Assembly: GCA_007124105.1 (NCBI GenBank)
Contig: SLFT01000226.1
Coordinates: 1 to 27,400, forward strand
Source of the DNA: Candidatus Hydrogenedentota bacterium
GTDB taxonomy: Bacteria; Hydrogenedentota; Hydrogenedentia; Hydrogenedentales; CAITNO01
DNA: 27,400 nucleotides
Direction: 5' to 3'
The position numbers and the translations under genes were made by a program. Under the pieces are notes generated by a model. That model was not told where the DNA came from and searched no databases. It saw only the letters and a program-made list of their open reading frames with translations. The stretch's first letter is position 1. Each line of letters starts with the position of its first letter. Positions 1-7,797 of the stretch are shown in pieces.

Positions 1-1002
1 ACAGAGGACATCATAACAGAGAATCCCGTGGATACGTCGGTTCCTGGTGAATATACTGTTCGCTACAATGCCGTTGGCAGCGAAGGTATCCCCGCTGCGG
101 AAGTGACGCGCACGGTGTATGTGGTGGACGCCTTATCGCCCGTTATTTTCCTGCTGGGCGAAGAAGCGGTTGAACTCGAATGCGGCGACCCGTACCAGTC
201 GCCGGGCGTAATCGCCTGGGACCTTTGCGACGGCGATCTTTCAGGGCAGGTTGTCATTGACGAGAGCGGCCTGAACAGCAACGAGGTGGGCGCATACGCG
301 GTTGCTTACAACGTGAGCGACAACGCAGCAAATGCCGCCGAGGAAGAGACGCGGGTCGTAAATGTGGTAGATACGCAGCCGCCGGTGATTGCGCTCTCGG
401 GCGAAAACCCCGTGTTCGTGGAACGCGGCAACGCATACGAGGACGCGGGCGCAACGGCCTGGGACGCGTGCGACGGCGATGTCTCTGAGGGCATTGAGGT
501 TGACGCAGCCGATGTCAACACAGATGTCGCGGGTGTTTACACCGTGACGTATAATGTGCGTGACAACGCCGACAACGCCGCCGCGGAGGTTACGCGCACC
601 GTTGAAGTATACGAAGCGCTGAGCGCGCAGCCGCCGGAAGATATTACGCTGGCCGAAGGCGCGTATTATGACTGGCATGTATCCGCAATCGGCGGCTTGG
701 GAGAACTCGCCTATCAGTGGCAGCGTCTCGAGGGCAGCGCCTATGTCAATCTTGTGGACGGGCCATTTGGCGCGGGCGCGTATTCCGGTGTCGCAACCGA
801 TACGTTGCGCTTCGATCCTTTCACGGCGGATATGGCCGGCACATATCGGGTGGAGGTATCGGACGCTGACGGAACGGCGCATACCGCCCCGGCGATTGTG
901 TCGCTTGGACCCAGTCTCCCGGCAGCGAGCGTGTCCGGATTGCTGCTGCTCGGGCTGGTTTCAGTGCTGGGCGGCGCGTTGGCGCTTCGTCGTCGTGGAT
1001 AA
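1..1002 (+). CDS. Surface protein with DUF5011-like Ig repeats and C-terminal sorting-type tail (5' partial)
   Basis: The reading frame is open from base 1, so the true start lies upstream; the GTG at 28 is internal. Two repeats of about 80 residues (roughly residues 34-115 and 115-195 counted from that GTG) have the DUF5011/bacterial Ig-like pattern: 'PPVI.L.GE', an Asp-rich 'WD.CDGD' turn and 'Y.V.YNV.DNA.N'. A third, Ig-like module with 'YQWQR' and 'GTYRVEVSD' follows at about 200-295. The last 30 residues are a Pro-containing linker, a hydrophobic helix and a terminal RRRG, the layout of IPTL/PEP-CTERM-like sorting tails. The protein is therefore probably exported and retained at the envelope. 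The repeats are seen directly; the sorting pathway is inferred, and no exosortase or rhombosortase gene is in the window. Substrate or partner unknown. Confidence 0.8.
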   Translation, partial: TEDIITENPVDTSVPGEYTVRYNAVGSEGIPAAEVTRTVYVVDALSPVIFLLGEEAVELECGDPYQSPGVIAWDLCDGDLSGQVVIDESGLNSNEVGAYAVAYNVSDNAANAAEEETRVVNVVDTQPPVIALSGENPVFVERGNAYEDAGATAWDACDGDVSEGIEVDAADVNTDVAGVYTVTYNVRDNADNAAAEVTRTVEVYEALSAQPPEDITLAEGAYYDWHVSAIGGLGELAYQWQRLEGSAYVNLVDGPFGAGAYSGVATDTLRFDPFTADMAGTYRVEVSDADGTAHTAPAIVSLGPSLPAASVSGLLLLGLVSVLGGALALRRRG

Positions 1003-1014
1003 GGCTGCCCGCAC

Positions 1015-1047
1015 TCTTATCATGCGGGAATATGTATGATAAGATTT
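1015..1047 (+). terminator. Hairpin terminator after the surface protein gene
   Basis: A 9-bp perfect stem (1015-1023 with 1036-1044), extendable by G-U and G-C pairs to a 6-nt loop, is followed by TTT. It lies 13 nt after the stop codon, between two convergent genes. The T-run is short. An overlapping alternative stem pairs CCCGCA at 1008-1013 with TGCGGG at 1023-1028. Confidence 0.5.
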
Positions 1048-1101
1048 GCCCAGATAGAGCCGGCGGCGTGGCTTGTTTTTGTCTGGGGAATGTTTTTCGT
1101 G

Positions 1102-2286
1102 TTATGCAGGGAGCAGTTGTTTGCGCGCTTGCAACATCTTCTCCGCGCCCAGGATGCGTTCCTCGCCAAGAATGTCGAATCCGTGTTCCGCCAGTTGTTT
1201 TCGCAGCGTATCCAGGGGGGCTTCTGAACCGACAATGAGCAGGCCGTCTTTTTCAAGACAGCGACAGCATTCGCGCAATACCGCATCAACATCGTGGACT
1301 TCCTCGAGTACGCGCGACGCAATAATAGCCTCGAATGCGCCGTCGGCAAAAGGCATCGCCGTTGCCGCCGCGTTTACCAGCAGCCGGGCGGGCCGCCGCA
1401 TGAACCGCAGTTTATGATGAAGCAGGTCCATGCCGACGCTCTGGGGCGCGGCGTTCAGCGTTTGCGACGCGCCGCATCCCATATCAAGTACGCGTTGCTT
1501 GTCGCCGATGCAGTCGAGGGCGACGCGATAGCGACGTCGCTGTCTGCGGCGGCGCAAGGGATTCCATGCGTAAAAGGCGCGTGTCTCGTAATCGGCGCTG
1601 GCGGGACTGTTGCGCAGCAACCACAGCGTACGCAACGCGCGCAGGTAGGCGATGCCAAACTTGATGAGTCGCGCATGGCTTGACCCATGCCGCCGGGGCA
1701 GATAGTGAAAAGGTTCTTCCAAGACTTGGTACCCCTGGCAATAGGCCTTCACGAGTATTTCCTGCAACACGGCATAGGTCTCGTATTCCAGGTTAAGCCG
1801 CGCAATAGCCTTGCGATGGTAGAGTCGAAAACCGCTTGACAGGTCGAGAGCGTCCATCGCCAGTACGCGCCTGAAAACGGTGTTGAGTATACCGCTCAAT
1901 ACCTGGCGCGTCCAGTGCATCTCCGCGTGCCCCTGGGGCGCGTATCGTGACGCGATAATAATTTCCGCTTCGTTGCGGCGCTCGTAGAGGTAACGGATAA
2001 ACACGGGATGATGCGAGAAATCGGCGTCCATGGTCAGCAGATAGGCGGCCTCAATATCCTGGAAAGCCGTTTTGATCGCGCCGCCATAGCCGTTGCCCCG
2101 CTGCCGCAACACTTCCGCGCCCAATTCGCGCGCCACCGCGACGGTATCGTCGTGGCTGCCGCCGTCAATCACGTACACAGCCGATGTAGCCGGGATATGG
2201 CGCAACGCCTCCCCAATGCGCGGCAACAACCCACGCAGATTATCCGCTTCATTCAGGCAGGGAAGCACAACCGCCAGTTCTAACAT
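1102..2286 (-). CDS. Fused family 2 glycosyltransferase and class I methyltransferase
   Basis: Residues 1-230 are a GT-A fold family 2 glycosyltransferase of the dolichyl/polyprenyl-phosphate mannose synthase type. They show the N-terminal VVLPCLNE strand, the 'DGGSHDDT' nucleotide-binding turn (41-48) and the DAD metal motif in 'MDADFSHHP' (86-94). Residues about 255-394 are a SAM-dependent methyltransferase: motif I 'VLDMGCG' is at 266-272, and an 'AAATAMPFADGAFEAIIASRV'-type region at about 316-336 matches the Methyltransf_11 pattern. A basic linker (254-263, RRRRQRRRYR) joins the halves. No membrane helices like those of full-length DPM-type enzymes are evident. The product probably modifies a lipid-linked or envelope glycan, substrate unknown. 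GAGGAG lies 8 nt before the ATG. The gene stands alone downstream of the TlpA gene, on the same strand, with its own candidate promoter. Confidence 0.85.
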   Translation of the reverse strand: MLELAVVLPCLNEADNLRGLLPRIGEALRHIPATSAVYVIDGGSHDDTVAVARELGAEVLRQRGNGYGGAIKTAFQDIEAAYLLTMDADFSHHPVFIRYLYERRNEAEIIIASRYAPQGHAEMHWTRQVLSGILNTVFRRVLAMDALDLSSGFRLYHRKAIARLNLEYETYAVLQEILVKAYCQGYQVLEEPFHYLPRRHGSSHARLIKFGIAYLRALRTLWLLRNSPASADYETRAFYAWNPLRRRRQRRRYRVALDCIGDKQRVLDMGCGASQTLNAAPQSVGMDLLHHKLRFMRRPARLLVNAAATAMPFADGAFEAIIASRVLEEVHDVDAVLRECCRCLEKDGLLIVGSEAPLDTLRKQLAEHGFDILGEERILGAEKMLQARKQLLPA

Positions 2287-2347
2287 GAATGCCGCTCCTC
2301 ATTGTTAGCGCCCCATCAAGATATCGCAACGCGTTTCCATGGCGACT

Positions 2348-2376
2348 ATCCTACATTATTTGCAGCGCAACGGCAA
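2348..2376 (-). promoter_or_regulatory. Candidate sigma70 promoter for the glycosyltransferase fusion gene
   Basis: On the minus strand TTGCCG (2371-2376) and TAGGAT (2348-2353) are 17 nt apart, about 60 nt upstream of the ATG. Both hexamers match the consensus at 4 of 6 positions, so the call is tentative. Confidence 0.3.
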
Positions 2377-2436
2377 AGCCAGAGCGGCGCCGCCGCCTTC
2401 GCCGTGGAATCCGCGCCATAGTCACAAGGGCAAGCG

Positions 2437-3633
2437 TTATTCCGCCTCTCTAATCAGCGCGCCAAGTTCGTCGGCCAATTGGCGCTCCAGTTGGGGGCTC
2501 ATGCCCGCGTGAACCGACTTAACGAGCCCGTCCCGGCCAATTAGGATGAGCCGGGGAATGGCGTTCACGCCATATTGCGCCGCTACCGTGCCATTTCTGT
2601 CCATGGCAACAGTCATGTCAAGGTCATTCTGCTCCAGAAAGGCGCGCGCCTGTTCCGGCGTTTCACGCAAGTTCACAGCGTATAACACCACATTGTCGTC
2701 CTTGAAACGGTTGGCCACGGAAACGACTATGGGCAACCCTCTGCGGCATGGCCCGCACCAGGACGCCCAGAAATCGAGAATCACGATGTCCTCGCCGTGA
2801 TGCTGCTCAAGCGTCATGGAGCCGCCGTCCAGTAAGGGTAGCGTAAATTCGGGCGCCGCTTTGCCTTCCAACGAATGTTGCGGCCGCCCTGGCGCGGTCT
2901 CTTGCGTAGCGTCCGAGGGCGGGGTAAACTGGAACGTATCGTCAGGAAGCGTCGCATTAAATGTCCAGTCAGTGAAGTCAGCTGTCACGCGCAATGACCC
3001 CTCCGGCGAGGCGGTGTAATTGCGCAACGCGGCATCGTTGAAATCCAGCGTAAACCGTCGCAACAACGGCGGCGTTTCCTCGGAGATAAAAGCGCGTACA
3101 TCAAATTGCGCGAACGCCATGTCCAACACATACTGGGCCGCGTCGTCACCTGTTGCGGCGTCAGCAAAGGTTGGCGGTTCTTCAAAAGAAAATTGTGTGC
3201 TGTGCATAAAAGCCGAAATCCAGCCGAACGCGCTTTCCAACGGCCCGGTGACCACCGATCGAAGCAGCTGCGCCCGGTCTGGTTCCACCGGCAATTCGCG
3301 GTACGTGTTCTTGTCGGGGAAATACAGATAGCGGGTTTCCTCGCTGCTGTAAATCATAAGCTCTTCGTGGTCGGTCTTTAAATGCATAAAAGCGCGGCTA
3401 TCCTGCCCAAACACAATGCTTATGGTAAGCGTGGCGCTGATATCCCGTTGGCCATCGCTGAAATCCATGACCATTGAGGCATTGACCTGCGCCGTGTCGG
3501 ATTGGGCAATATGTTCGCTGGCTTCACGCAAAAGCGTTTCCGGTTCCTGAACAGCGGCGGCGGCCAGGCACCAAAATGCCAGGAAGAAAACAGGAACGAA
3601 ACACGTACGGGTTAAGGTTCTTTTTGCTTTCAT
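2437..3633 (-). CDS. Exported LolA-like/DUF2092-type domain fused to TlpA-like thioredoxin
   Basis: An N-terminal signal peptide (Lys/Arg-rich start, hydrophobic core at about 11-27, AAA cleavage region) suggests a periplasmic protein. Residues about 30-240 form a beta-rich region of the LolA/LppX/DUF2092 kind ('ASMVMDFSDGQRDISATLTI', 'YLYFPDKNTYRELP', 'FQFTPP' at the end), a fold that often binds lipoproteins or hydrophobic ligands. Residues about 252-398 are a TlpA/AhpC-TSA-type thioredoxin with WCGPC at 292-296 and the cis-Pro P350 in 'AIPRLILI'. It is therefore likely a thiol-disulfide oxidoreductase tied to an envelope-binding domain. Its ATG overlaps the stop of the upstream quinone-reductase-like gene (ATGA), so the two are translationally coupled. 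The redox activity is well supported; the role of the N-terminal domain is inferred. Confidence 0.85.
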   Translation of the reverse strand: MKAKRTLTRTCFVPVFFLAFWCLAAAAVQEPETLLREASEHIAQSDTAQVNASMVMDFSDGQRDISATLTISIVFGQDSRAFMHLKTDHEELMIYSSEETRYLYFPDKNTYRELPVEPDRAQLLRSVVTGPLESAFGWISAFMHSTQFSFEEPPTFADAATGDDAAQYVLDMAFAQFDVRAFISEETPPLLRRFTLDFNDAALRNYTASPEGSLRVTADFTDWTFNATLPDDTFQFTPPSDATQETAPGRPQHSLEGKAAPEFTLPLLDGGSMTLEQHHGEDIVILDFWASWCGPCRRGLPIVVSVANRFKDDNVVLYAVNLRETPEQARAFLEQNDLDMTVAMDRNGTVAAQYGVNAIPRLILIGRDGLVKSVHAGMSPQLERQLADELGALIREAE

Positions 3634-4610
3634 GGCTGATATCCTGTAGTCAATACGACCTTGCCGGTCGTCTGACGGTTTTCCACCATCTCATGGGCGC
3701 GGCCCGCATCCTCGATGGGCAGCGCGTGGTTCACAAGTACAACAAGTTTCTCTTCCGCCAGCCACTGATGCAGGTCTTGCATGGCCCGCATCATCGCCGA
3801 CGTATCTTCGGTATACGCAAACAAATGGAATCCGGCCACAATCCAGTTGTTGGCGAGCAATTCAACCGTGTTGATCATGGCCGGCTGCTTACTGGCCGCT
3901 CCGAGGGCAATCACCATGCCCCGGGGCTTGAGACAACGCAGCGCCTGCGACACCATATCGCCGCCCACCGTTTCGACAACCAGGTCGCAGCGCGCGCCGC
4001 CGAGAATATGCTTAACCCGCGCGACCACGTCATCCTTGCGATAGTTCACAGGATGGTCGCAGCCAAGTTCCGCAATAAACGCGCATTTCTCGTCGGAGCC
4101 GCACGCGCCGATAACGCGCGCGCCCCTGTTCCGCGCTATCTGCAACATCATGACGCCAAGCCCGCCCGCCGCAGCGTGAAGCAGCACTGTTTGTCCTTCA
4201 GACAGATTGCCCAGGGTACAAAGCGCATGATAGGCGGTCAGATATTGACAGGGAATGGCGGCGGCCTGCTGGTAATCGAGTTGTGGCGGCTTGGGCAGCA
4301 AATGTGTTCCCTGAGCAATCACGTAGTCGCTGTAACCCGACTCACAAAAGCAAACGACGGCGTCTCCCGCTTTCCAGCCGGACAGGTCGGGGCCAACCTT
4401 CTCAATAACACCCGACGCCTCAAACCCAGCGCCGAAAGGCGGCTTTGGGCCGCCGGGATACAAGCCGTTGCGCTGCATGATGTCGGCATAATTGATGCCC
4501 GCGGCCACTACACGAACAAGCGCCTCGCCCTTGCCGGGTTCGGGTACGGGGACATCACGCAAAGCAAGCGTCTCGGGGCCGCCATACTGCGTTACAATAA
4601 TACTTCTCAT
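3630..4610 (-). CDS. Zinc-independent quinone oxidoreductase-like MDR enzyme
   Basis: This is a medium-chain dehydrogenase/reductase of the NADPH:quinone reductase (QOR) class, 326 residues, the usual length. It has the N-terminal GroES-like domain with 'AAGINYADIMQRNGLYP' (36-52), the cofactor-binding 'HAAAGGLGVMMLQIA' (145-159, AAxGGxG type) and the C-terminal 'ENRQTTGKVVL'. The Cys/His set of zinc alcohol dehydrogenases is absent, which supports the zinc-free QOR assignment. It would reduce quinones or enones with NADPH in the cytoplasm; the exact substrate cannot be read. GGAAGG lies about 12 nt before the ATG, a long spacing. The gene overlaps the LolA-TlpA gene by 4 nt at its 3' end, forming a two-gene operon. 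Confidence 0.9.
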   Translation of the reverse strand: MRSIIVTQYGGPETLALRDVPVPEPGKGEALVRVVAAGINYADIMQRNGLYPGGPKPPFGAGFEASGVIEKVGPDLSGWKAGDAVVCFCESGYSDYVIAQGTHLLPKPPQLDYQQAAAIPCQYLTAYHALCTLGNLSEGQTVLLHAAAGGLGVMMLQIARNRGARVIGACGSDEKCAFIAELGCDHPVNYRKDDVVARVKHILGGARCDLVVETVGGDMVSQALRCLKPRGMVIALGAASKQPAMINTVELLANNWIVAGFHLFAYTEDTSAMMRAMQDLHQWLAEEKLVVLVNHALPIEDAGRAHEMVENRQTTGKVVLTTGYQP

Positions 4611-4763
4611 GGCAAAGCGTTTCCTTCCACGAACACGGGTTGGTACAGGCGTTATGAAGAACGAAACACAAGAACAATAAAGGGGACGTTGTCCGCCTCA
4701 CGGCGACCAATCATCCCCAAAAAAAATCAGTTACAATGACAGTAAACACGCAAATAGCGAAAA

Positions 4764-5945
4764 TTATTCGGCTGCAATCCAATCCGGCATAAACGTCACG
4801 TGTTTGATGGCGGCGCCGTCTGGCGTACTGTGGGAATAGGTGGCATGGATACGCCCGTCCCGGGCCTGCATAATGGATGGGTAAGAAAAGCGGCCTTCCC
4901 CTTCGCCCCACTGTTCAAGATGACGCGTCACGGGCCAGGTGTCGCCTTCATCGTCCGACAAGGCCACGGCAAGACTATGTCGTCCTCTTTCCGTGTCATT
5001 GAATATCAGAATCCAGCGGCCGTCGGCGAGGGTTTTGACTTCCACGCTTGCGCTGGGATTGGGAAGTTCTGTGTTGCGGGTAAGCGTCCAGGTTTCGCCG
5101 TCATCCTGCGATTCGGCGCGATGTATACGTTTGGGTTGCGGCCCGCTGTCGCGAAAGAAGGCCACAAGCGATTCGTCCCGCCGCTGCGCCACGGACGGCT
5201 GTATGGGGCCAAGGCCGACAATGGGCGCGCTGGCATGCCACAGGTCGCCGCCGTCATCGGAGTAGGCCATGAGCGACACGTTAAAGCCATCGGAATACAG
5301 GGGCAACAGTATCCGCCCCGATTCTAATACCAGCGGTTGGTTGCGAGTCATCCAGCCGAGTTGCCGTTTCAGTTTGTCATGGGACGCCTCGATAAGCATG
5401 CGCGAATAGGGATGCGCATACTCCGCCCACATGTCCTCCGGCGGGTCCAGTTCCTTAAAGGAAGAAGCCATCTGGTCGGGAAAATCATCGCCAGGGCGCA
5501 AATGTACCACGTCCTGCCAGTCCCATTGCGGCGGTCCGTCCTCTGAATAGTTCGTTGCGCGGCGGTATTTAGGAAGACTGTTCTCCCAGCGGTTCGCCAG
5601 TACAACCACCCAGAAAAGCCAGAGCCGCTCCTCAGGGTCTATAAACAACACCGGGTTGCAGTCAGGAAAATCCGGCACATCGGCCATGACAAAAACATCG
5701 CTCCATTCCGAGTCGCCCTTGCGAAGACGCGCCCCTTGAACCTTTACGTCATCGGCGGTGCGTTCGCCCGAACCGTGAAACCACGCAGCCAGCAAATCGC
5801 CCTCCGGCGTTTCCACAATGCTACTTGCATGCACATGTTTCTCCTGAGGCGGGAATATAAAACGCTCCGAATAGGCGGTGTCTCCAAATGCGTTCACACT
5901 ACACAGAACGACAATAAGTACAGTCATAGCAAGAATTTTTTTCAT
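4764..5945 (-). CDS. Exported sialidase-like (BNR repeat) protein
   Basis: A signal peptide (residues 1-21) is followed by a six-bladed beta-propeller of the exo-alpha-sialidase (GH33-like/BNR-2) family. Three Asp-boxes are visible: SDDGGDLW (229-236), SQDDGETW (279-286) and SDDEGDTW (330-337). Near the N-terminus, 'HASSIVETPEGDLLAAWFHGSGE' (39-61) is the typical first blade. Such proteins are very common in Planctomycetota, Lentisphaerota and Hydrogenedentota, and many members act on glycans other than sialic acid, so the sugar specificity is open. AAGGAG lies 9 nt before the ATG. A sulfatase is encoded about 5 kb away, which fits a glycan-degrading lifestyle, but the two are not in one operon. 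Confidence 0.85.
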   Translation of the reverse strand: MKKILAMTVLIVVLCSVNAFGDTAYSERFIFPPQEKHVHASSIVETPEGDLLAAWFHGSGERTADDVKVQGARLRKGDSEWSDVFVMADVPDFPDCNPVLFIDPEERLWLFWVVVLANRWENSLPKYRRATNYSEDGPPQWDWQDVVHLRPGDDFPDQMASSFKELDPPEDMWAEYAHPYSRMLIEASHDKLKRQLGWMTRNQPLVLESGRILLPLYSDGFNVSLMAYSDDGGDLWHASAPIVGLGPIQPSVAQRRDESLVAFFRDSGPQPKRIHRAESQDDGETWTLTRNTELPNPSASVEVKTLADGRWILIFNDTERGRHSLAVALSDDEGDTWPVTRHLEQWGEGEGRFSYPSIMQARDGRIHATYSHSTPDGAAIKHVTFMPDWIAAE

Positions 5946-5998
5946 GATAAAGGTCTCCTTGTTATCTTGTTTTTATTCTGACAAAGGGGACTGGAAAC

Positions 5999-6043
5999 GG
6001 CGCGAGAAATCTCCTGTCAAGCGCATTGCCTTGCACCACGCTG
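5999..6043. repeat. Copy 1 of a diverged 45-bp intergenic repeat
   Basis: This segment aligns without gaps to 7749-7793 at 34 of 45 positions, with a shared core TGCCTTGC and TGTCAA. Nine of the eleven mismatches are transitions, which suggests an old duplicated element, not chance. It lies between the sialidase-like gene and apt. Confidence 0.4.
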
Positions 6044-6068
6044 GCGCGCCTTGGCGCGCTGAAGCGTG
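6037..6068. other. GC-rich intergenic hairpin between apt and the sialidase-like gene
   Basis: An outer 6-bp stem (6037-6042 with 6063-6068) and an inner 7-bp stem (6044-6050 with 6053-6059) are separated by a small internal loop, 13 bp in total. It starts within the 3' end of the first 45-bp repeat copy. No T-run follows on either strand, so it is not a standard intrinsic terminator. It lies about 120 nt downstream of the apt stop on the minus strand and could end or stabilise that transcript. The rest of 5946-6190 shows no gene. Confidence 0.4.
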
Positions 6069-6190
6069 AACAGCATACAACAACTTCTTTGTGATAATGA
6101 TAGAAGACGACCGATAAGGCGCTAAAAAGTCATGGTTTATGGGTAACGCCAAGCGCCATGAGTCCATGTCTCCCTATTTATAATCCGATG

Positions 6191-6712
6191 TTACTCAACC
6201 ATGAACGTGACCAGAGAGAACACGGGCATGGGCGTCAATTTTTCGCGCCCATTCAGCGGCGGCAGTTCCACTACAAAGGCCGCCTCCGATATGGTGGCGC
6301 CGAGACGCTCTATCAGTCGCGCCACCGCCGCCACCGTACCGCCCGTGGCCAGCAGATCATCCAGGATCAATACGCGCCAGCCCGGTTGGATGGCGTCCAC
6401 GTGCATCTCGACAGTATCCGTGCCATACTCAAGCGCAAAACTTTCACTGATGGTCTCGCCTGGCAGCTTGCCCGGCTTACGCGCCAGTACAAACGGAACG
6501 CCCAGCACATAGGCGAGGGTGCTTCCGAAAATGAATCCTCGTGATTCTACGGCCACAATAGCGTTGGGCTTGTCGTCGGCATAACGCTTGGCAAGCGTGT
6601 CTATGGCATGTCGGTGCGCCGCCGGATCAAGCAGTAACGTTGTGATGTCCTTGAATTGAACGCCCGGCTTGGGGAAATCCGGCACATTGCGGATAACCGC
6701 GGCAATATCCAT
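6191..6712 (-). CDS. apt: Adenine phosphoribosyltransferase
   Basis: This enzyme makes AMP from adenine and PRPP (purine salvage, cytoplasm). At 173 residues it has the standard length. The family start 'IRNVPDFPKPGVQFKDITTLL' is at 7-27, 'AVESRGFIFG' at 54-63, and the PRPP-binding loop VLILDDLLATGGT at 114-126 with its acidic pair and TGGT. AGGAAGGAG lies 6 nt before the ATG, a strong ribosome binding site. It is a single gene on the minus strand, flanked by intergenic gaps on both sides (245 and 95 nt). Confidence 0.96.
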   Translation of the reverse strand: MDIAAVIRNVPDFPKPGVQFKDITTLLLDPAAHRHAIDTLAKRYADDKPNAIVAVESRGFIFGSTLAYVLGVPFVLARKPGKLPGETISESFALEYGTDTVEMHVDAIQPGWRVLILDDLLATGGTVAAVARLIERLGATISEAAFVVELPPLNGREKLTPMPVFSLVTFMVE

Positions 6713-6807
6713 AAGAAACTCCTTCCTCTATACAGTTTTGTTTACAAGTTGTGGCGCCATGCTACCATGTCGCGTCATCGCGACGCCAACCCGGCTGGAA
6801 AGGCGCG

Positions 6808-7425
6808 TTACCTGGAGACTCTCACATAGGTGTCCGCAACAATGCCTTCGTTTATTGTAATCCCTTTTCCGACCGGGCCGGCGCCCGCGGCGCCGGGTAC
6901 GTGGTTGCCCCAGGCAATCACCAGTTCATCAAAAGGCGTTATGGTAAACACGGCGCGGCTGTGCGCAGGCGCGTCGCCTGGAGGCGTCGCCGTTATCAAC
7001 TCGTAGACGTAGTCGCCCGTTTCCTCATCCACGGAAACCGCCAACTCCGGCGCATATTCTGAGATGACCACGTTGAGCGCCGCGTCTGCCCAATAGGTGA
7101 AGATATCGGAACCGTTCGTGTACCCATAGGGAGCGGTGCGATAATAACCGCTGGCGTAATAGGAAGGATGCCAGGACGTCTCGCCGTCATCGTTGTCCGG
7201 CAGCAGCAGTTCTTCTTTGTACTCAAATCCGCCCAGTCCGCCGGAACTTGGTTCGGCGAAATGTAAAAATGCGCGAAAACCAATCGGCGTGGTTGTTGTC
7301 GCGTCCACGGCAACATATTGCCAGCGTCCGGCGAGACTGCCCGCGGAATTCGACGGACATCCCATAAGCGCGCACGAAACTGCGCATGAAGCCAGCAGTA
7401 CCATTACATACCGTGTCTGTCTCAT
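6808..7425 (-). CDS. Predicted lipoprotein of unknown function
   Basis: I chose the ATG at 7425 because GGGAGAG lies a few bases before it; a longer reading from 7458 would skip that site and put extra residues ahead of the signal sequence. The start MRQTRYVMVLLASCAVSCA leads to the lipobox LMGC, so Cys23 would be lipidated and the 205-residue precursor anchored to a membrane. The remainder has no family I can name. It is beta-rich, with aromatic and acidic stretches ('GRWQYVAVDA' just after the Cys, 'TSWHPSYYASGYYRTAPYGY' near the middle) and one short 'DDGE' run. The 'GRWQ' opening recalls lipocalin-like small lipoproteins, but this is only a resemblance. The stop codon is 95 nt from the apt start and the genes do not appear coupled. 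Confidence 0.75.
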   Translation of the reverse strand: MRQTRYVMVLLASCAVSCALMGCPSNSAGSLAGRWQYVAVDATTTTPIGFRAFLHFAEPSSGGLGGFEYKEELLLPDNDDGETSWHPSYYASGYYRTAPYGYTNGSDIFTYWADAALNVVISEYAPELAVSVDEETGDYVYELITATPPGDAPAHSRAVFTITPFDELVIAWGNHVPGAAGAGPVGKGITINEGIVADTYVRVSR

Positions 7426-7566
7426 CTCTCTCCCTTTCATGGTTGTATACAGCAACATCAGATTTTATTATCACGTCACAAATGTATTATAGTGGAACCC
7501 GTCGCCGAAGACCACACAGACGACGCAACACACCACATACGTTTATAAGGCCAGGAGTTTATCGTT

Positions 7567-7671
7567 ATGATACAGTTTGTTATTGGGTTGATATTGCTTT
7601 ACATCCTACAATTTATTAGCGCAGTGCTATTCGGCGGCTATCCAGGCGGACCGCTTGGCATGGGCTATTAA
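7567..7671 (+). CDS. Small hydrophobic protein, 34 residues
   Basis: This short ORF begins with ATG 9 nt after AGGAG (7553-7557). The peptide starts MIQFVIGLILLYILQFISAV and ends in a Gly/Pro/Tyr-rich tail, 'LFGGYPGGPLGMGY'. Residues 3-21 form one strong predicted membrane helix. It is the only plus-strand gene candidate among the minus-strand genes here, in the 372-nt gap between the lipoprotein and hemE. The ribosome binding site, clean ATG-TAA frame and coherent membrane-peptide composition support it. A membrane microprotein or toxin-like peptide is possible, but function is unknown. The rest of the 7426-7797 gap holds only the second 45-bp repeat copy. Confidence 0.5.
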   Translation: MIQFVIGLILLYILQFISAVLFGGYPGGPLGMGY

Positions 7672-7748
7672 CCCCTCATGTCCGGTATGCCGCCACCCAC
7701 GCGACAGAGTTGAATCGGCAAAGCGTAAACGCGGCTTCTTGTCGCGTT

Positions 7749-7793
7749 GGCGCAAGGAACCTTTTGTCAAACACAATGCCTTGCGACACGCCG
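7749..7793. repeat. Copy 2 of a diverged 45-bp intergenic repeat
   Basis: This segment matches 5999-6043 at 34 of 45 positions. It ends 4 nt from the hemE stop codon. In this copy CGCAAGG (7751-7757) and CCTTGCG (7779-7785) can pair as a 7-bp stem, which could act at the 3' end of the hemE transcript. Copy 1 has not kept that pairing. Confidence 0.4.
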
Positions 7794-7797
7794 ATGC

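Noticed and set aside
241..882. Minus-strand ORF of 213 codons
   Set aside because: It lies wholly against the DUF5011-like repeats and looks like a GC-driven shadow frame.
3576..4739. Long plus-strand ORF of 387 codons
   Set aside because: It is antisense to the QOR-like gene and has no family pattern; the minus strand shows clear MDR motifs and a coupled neighbour.
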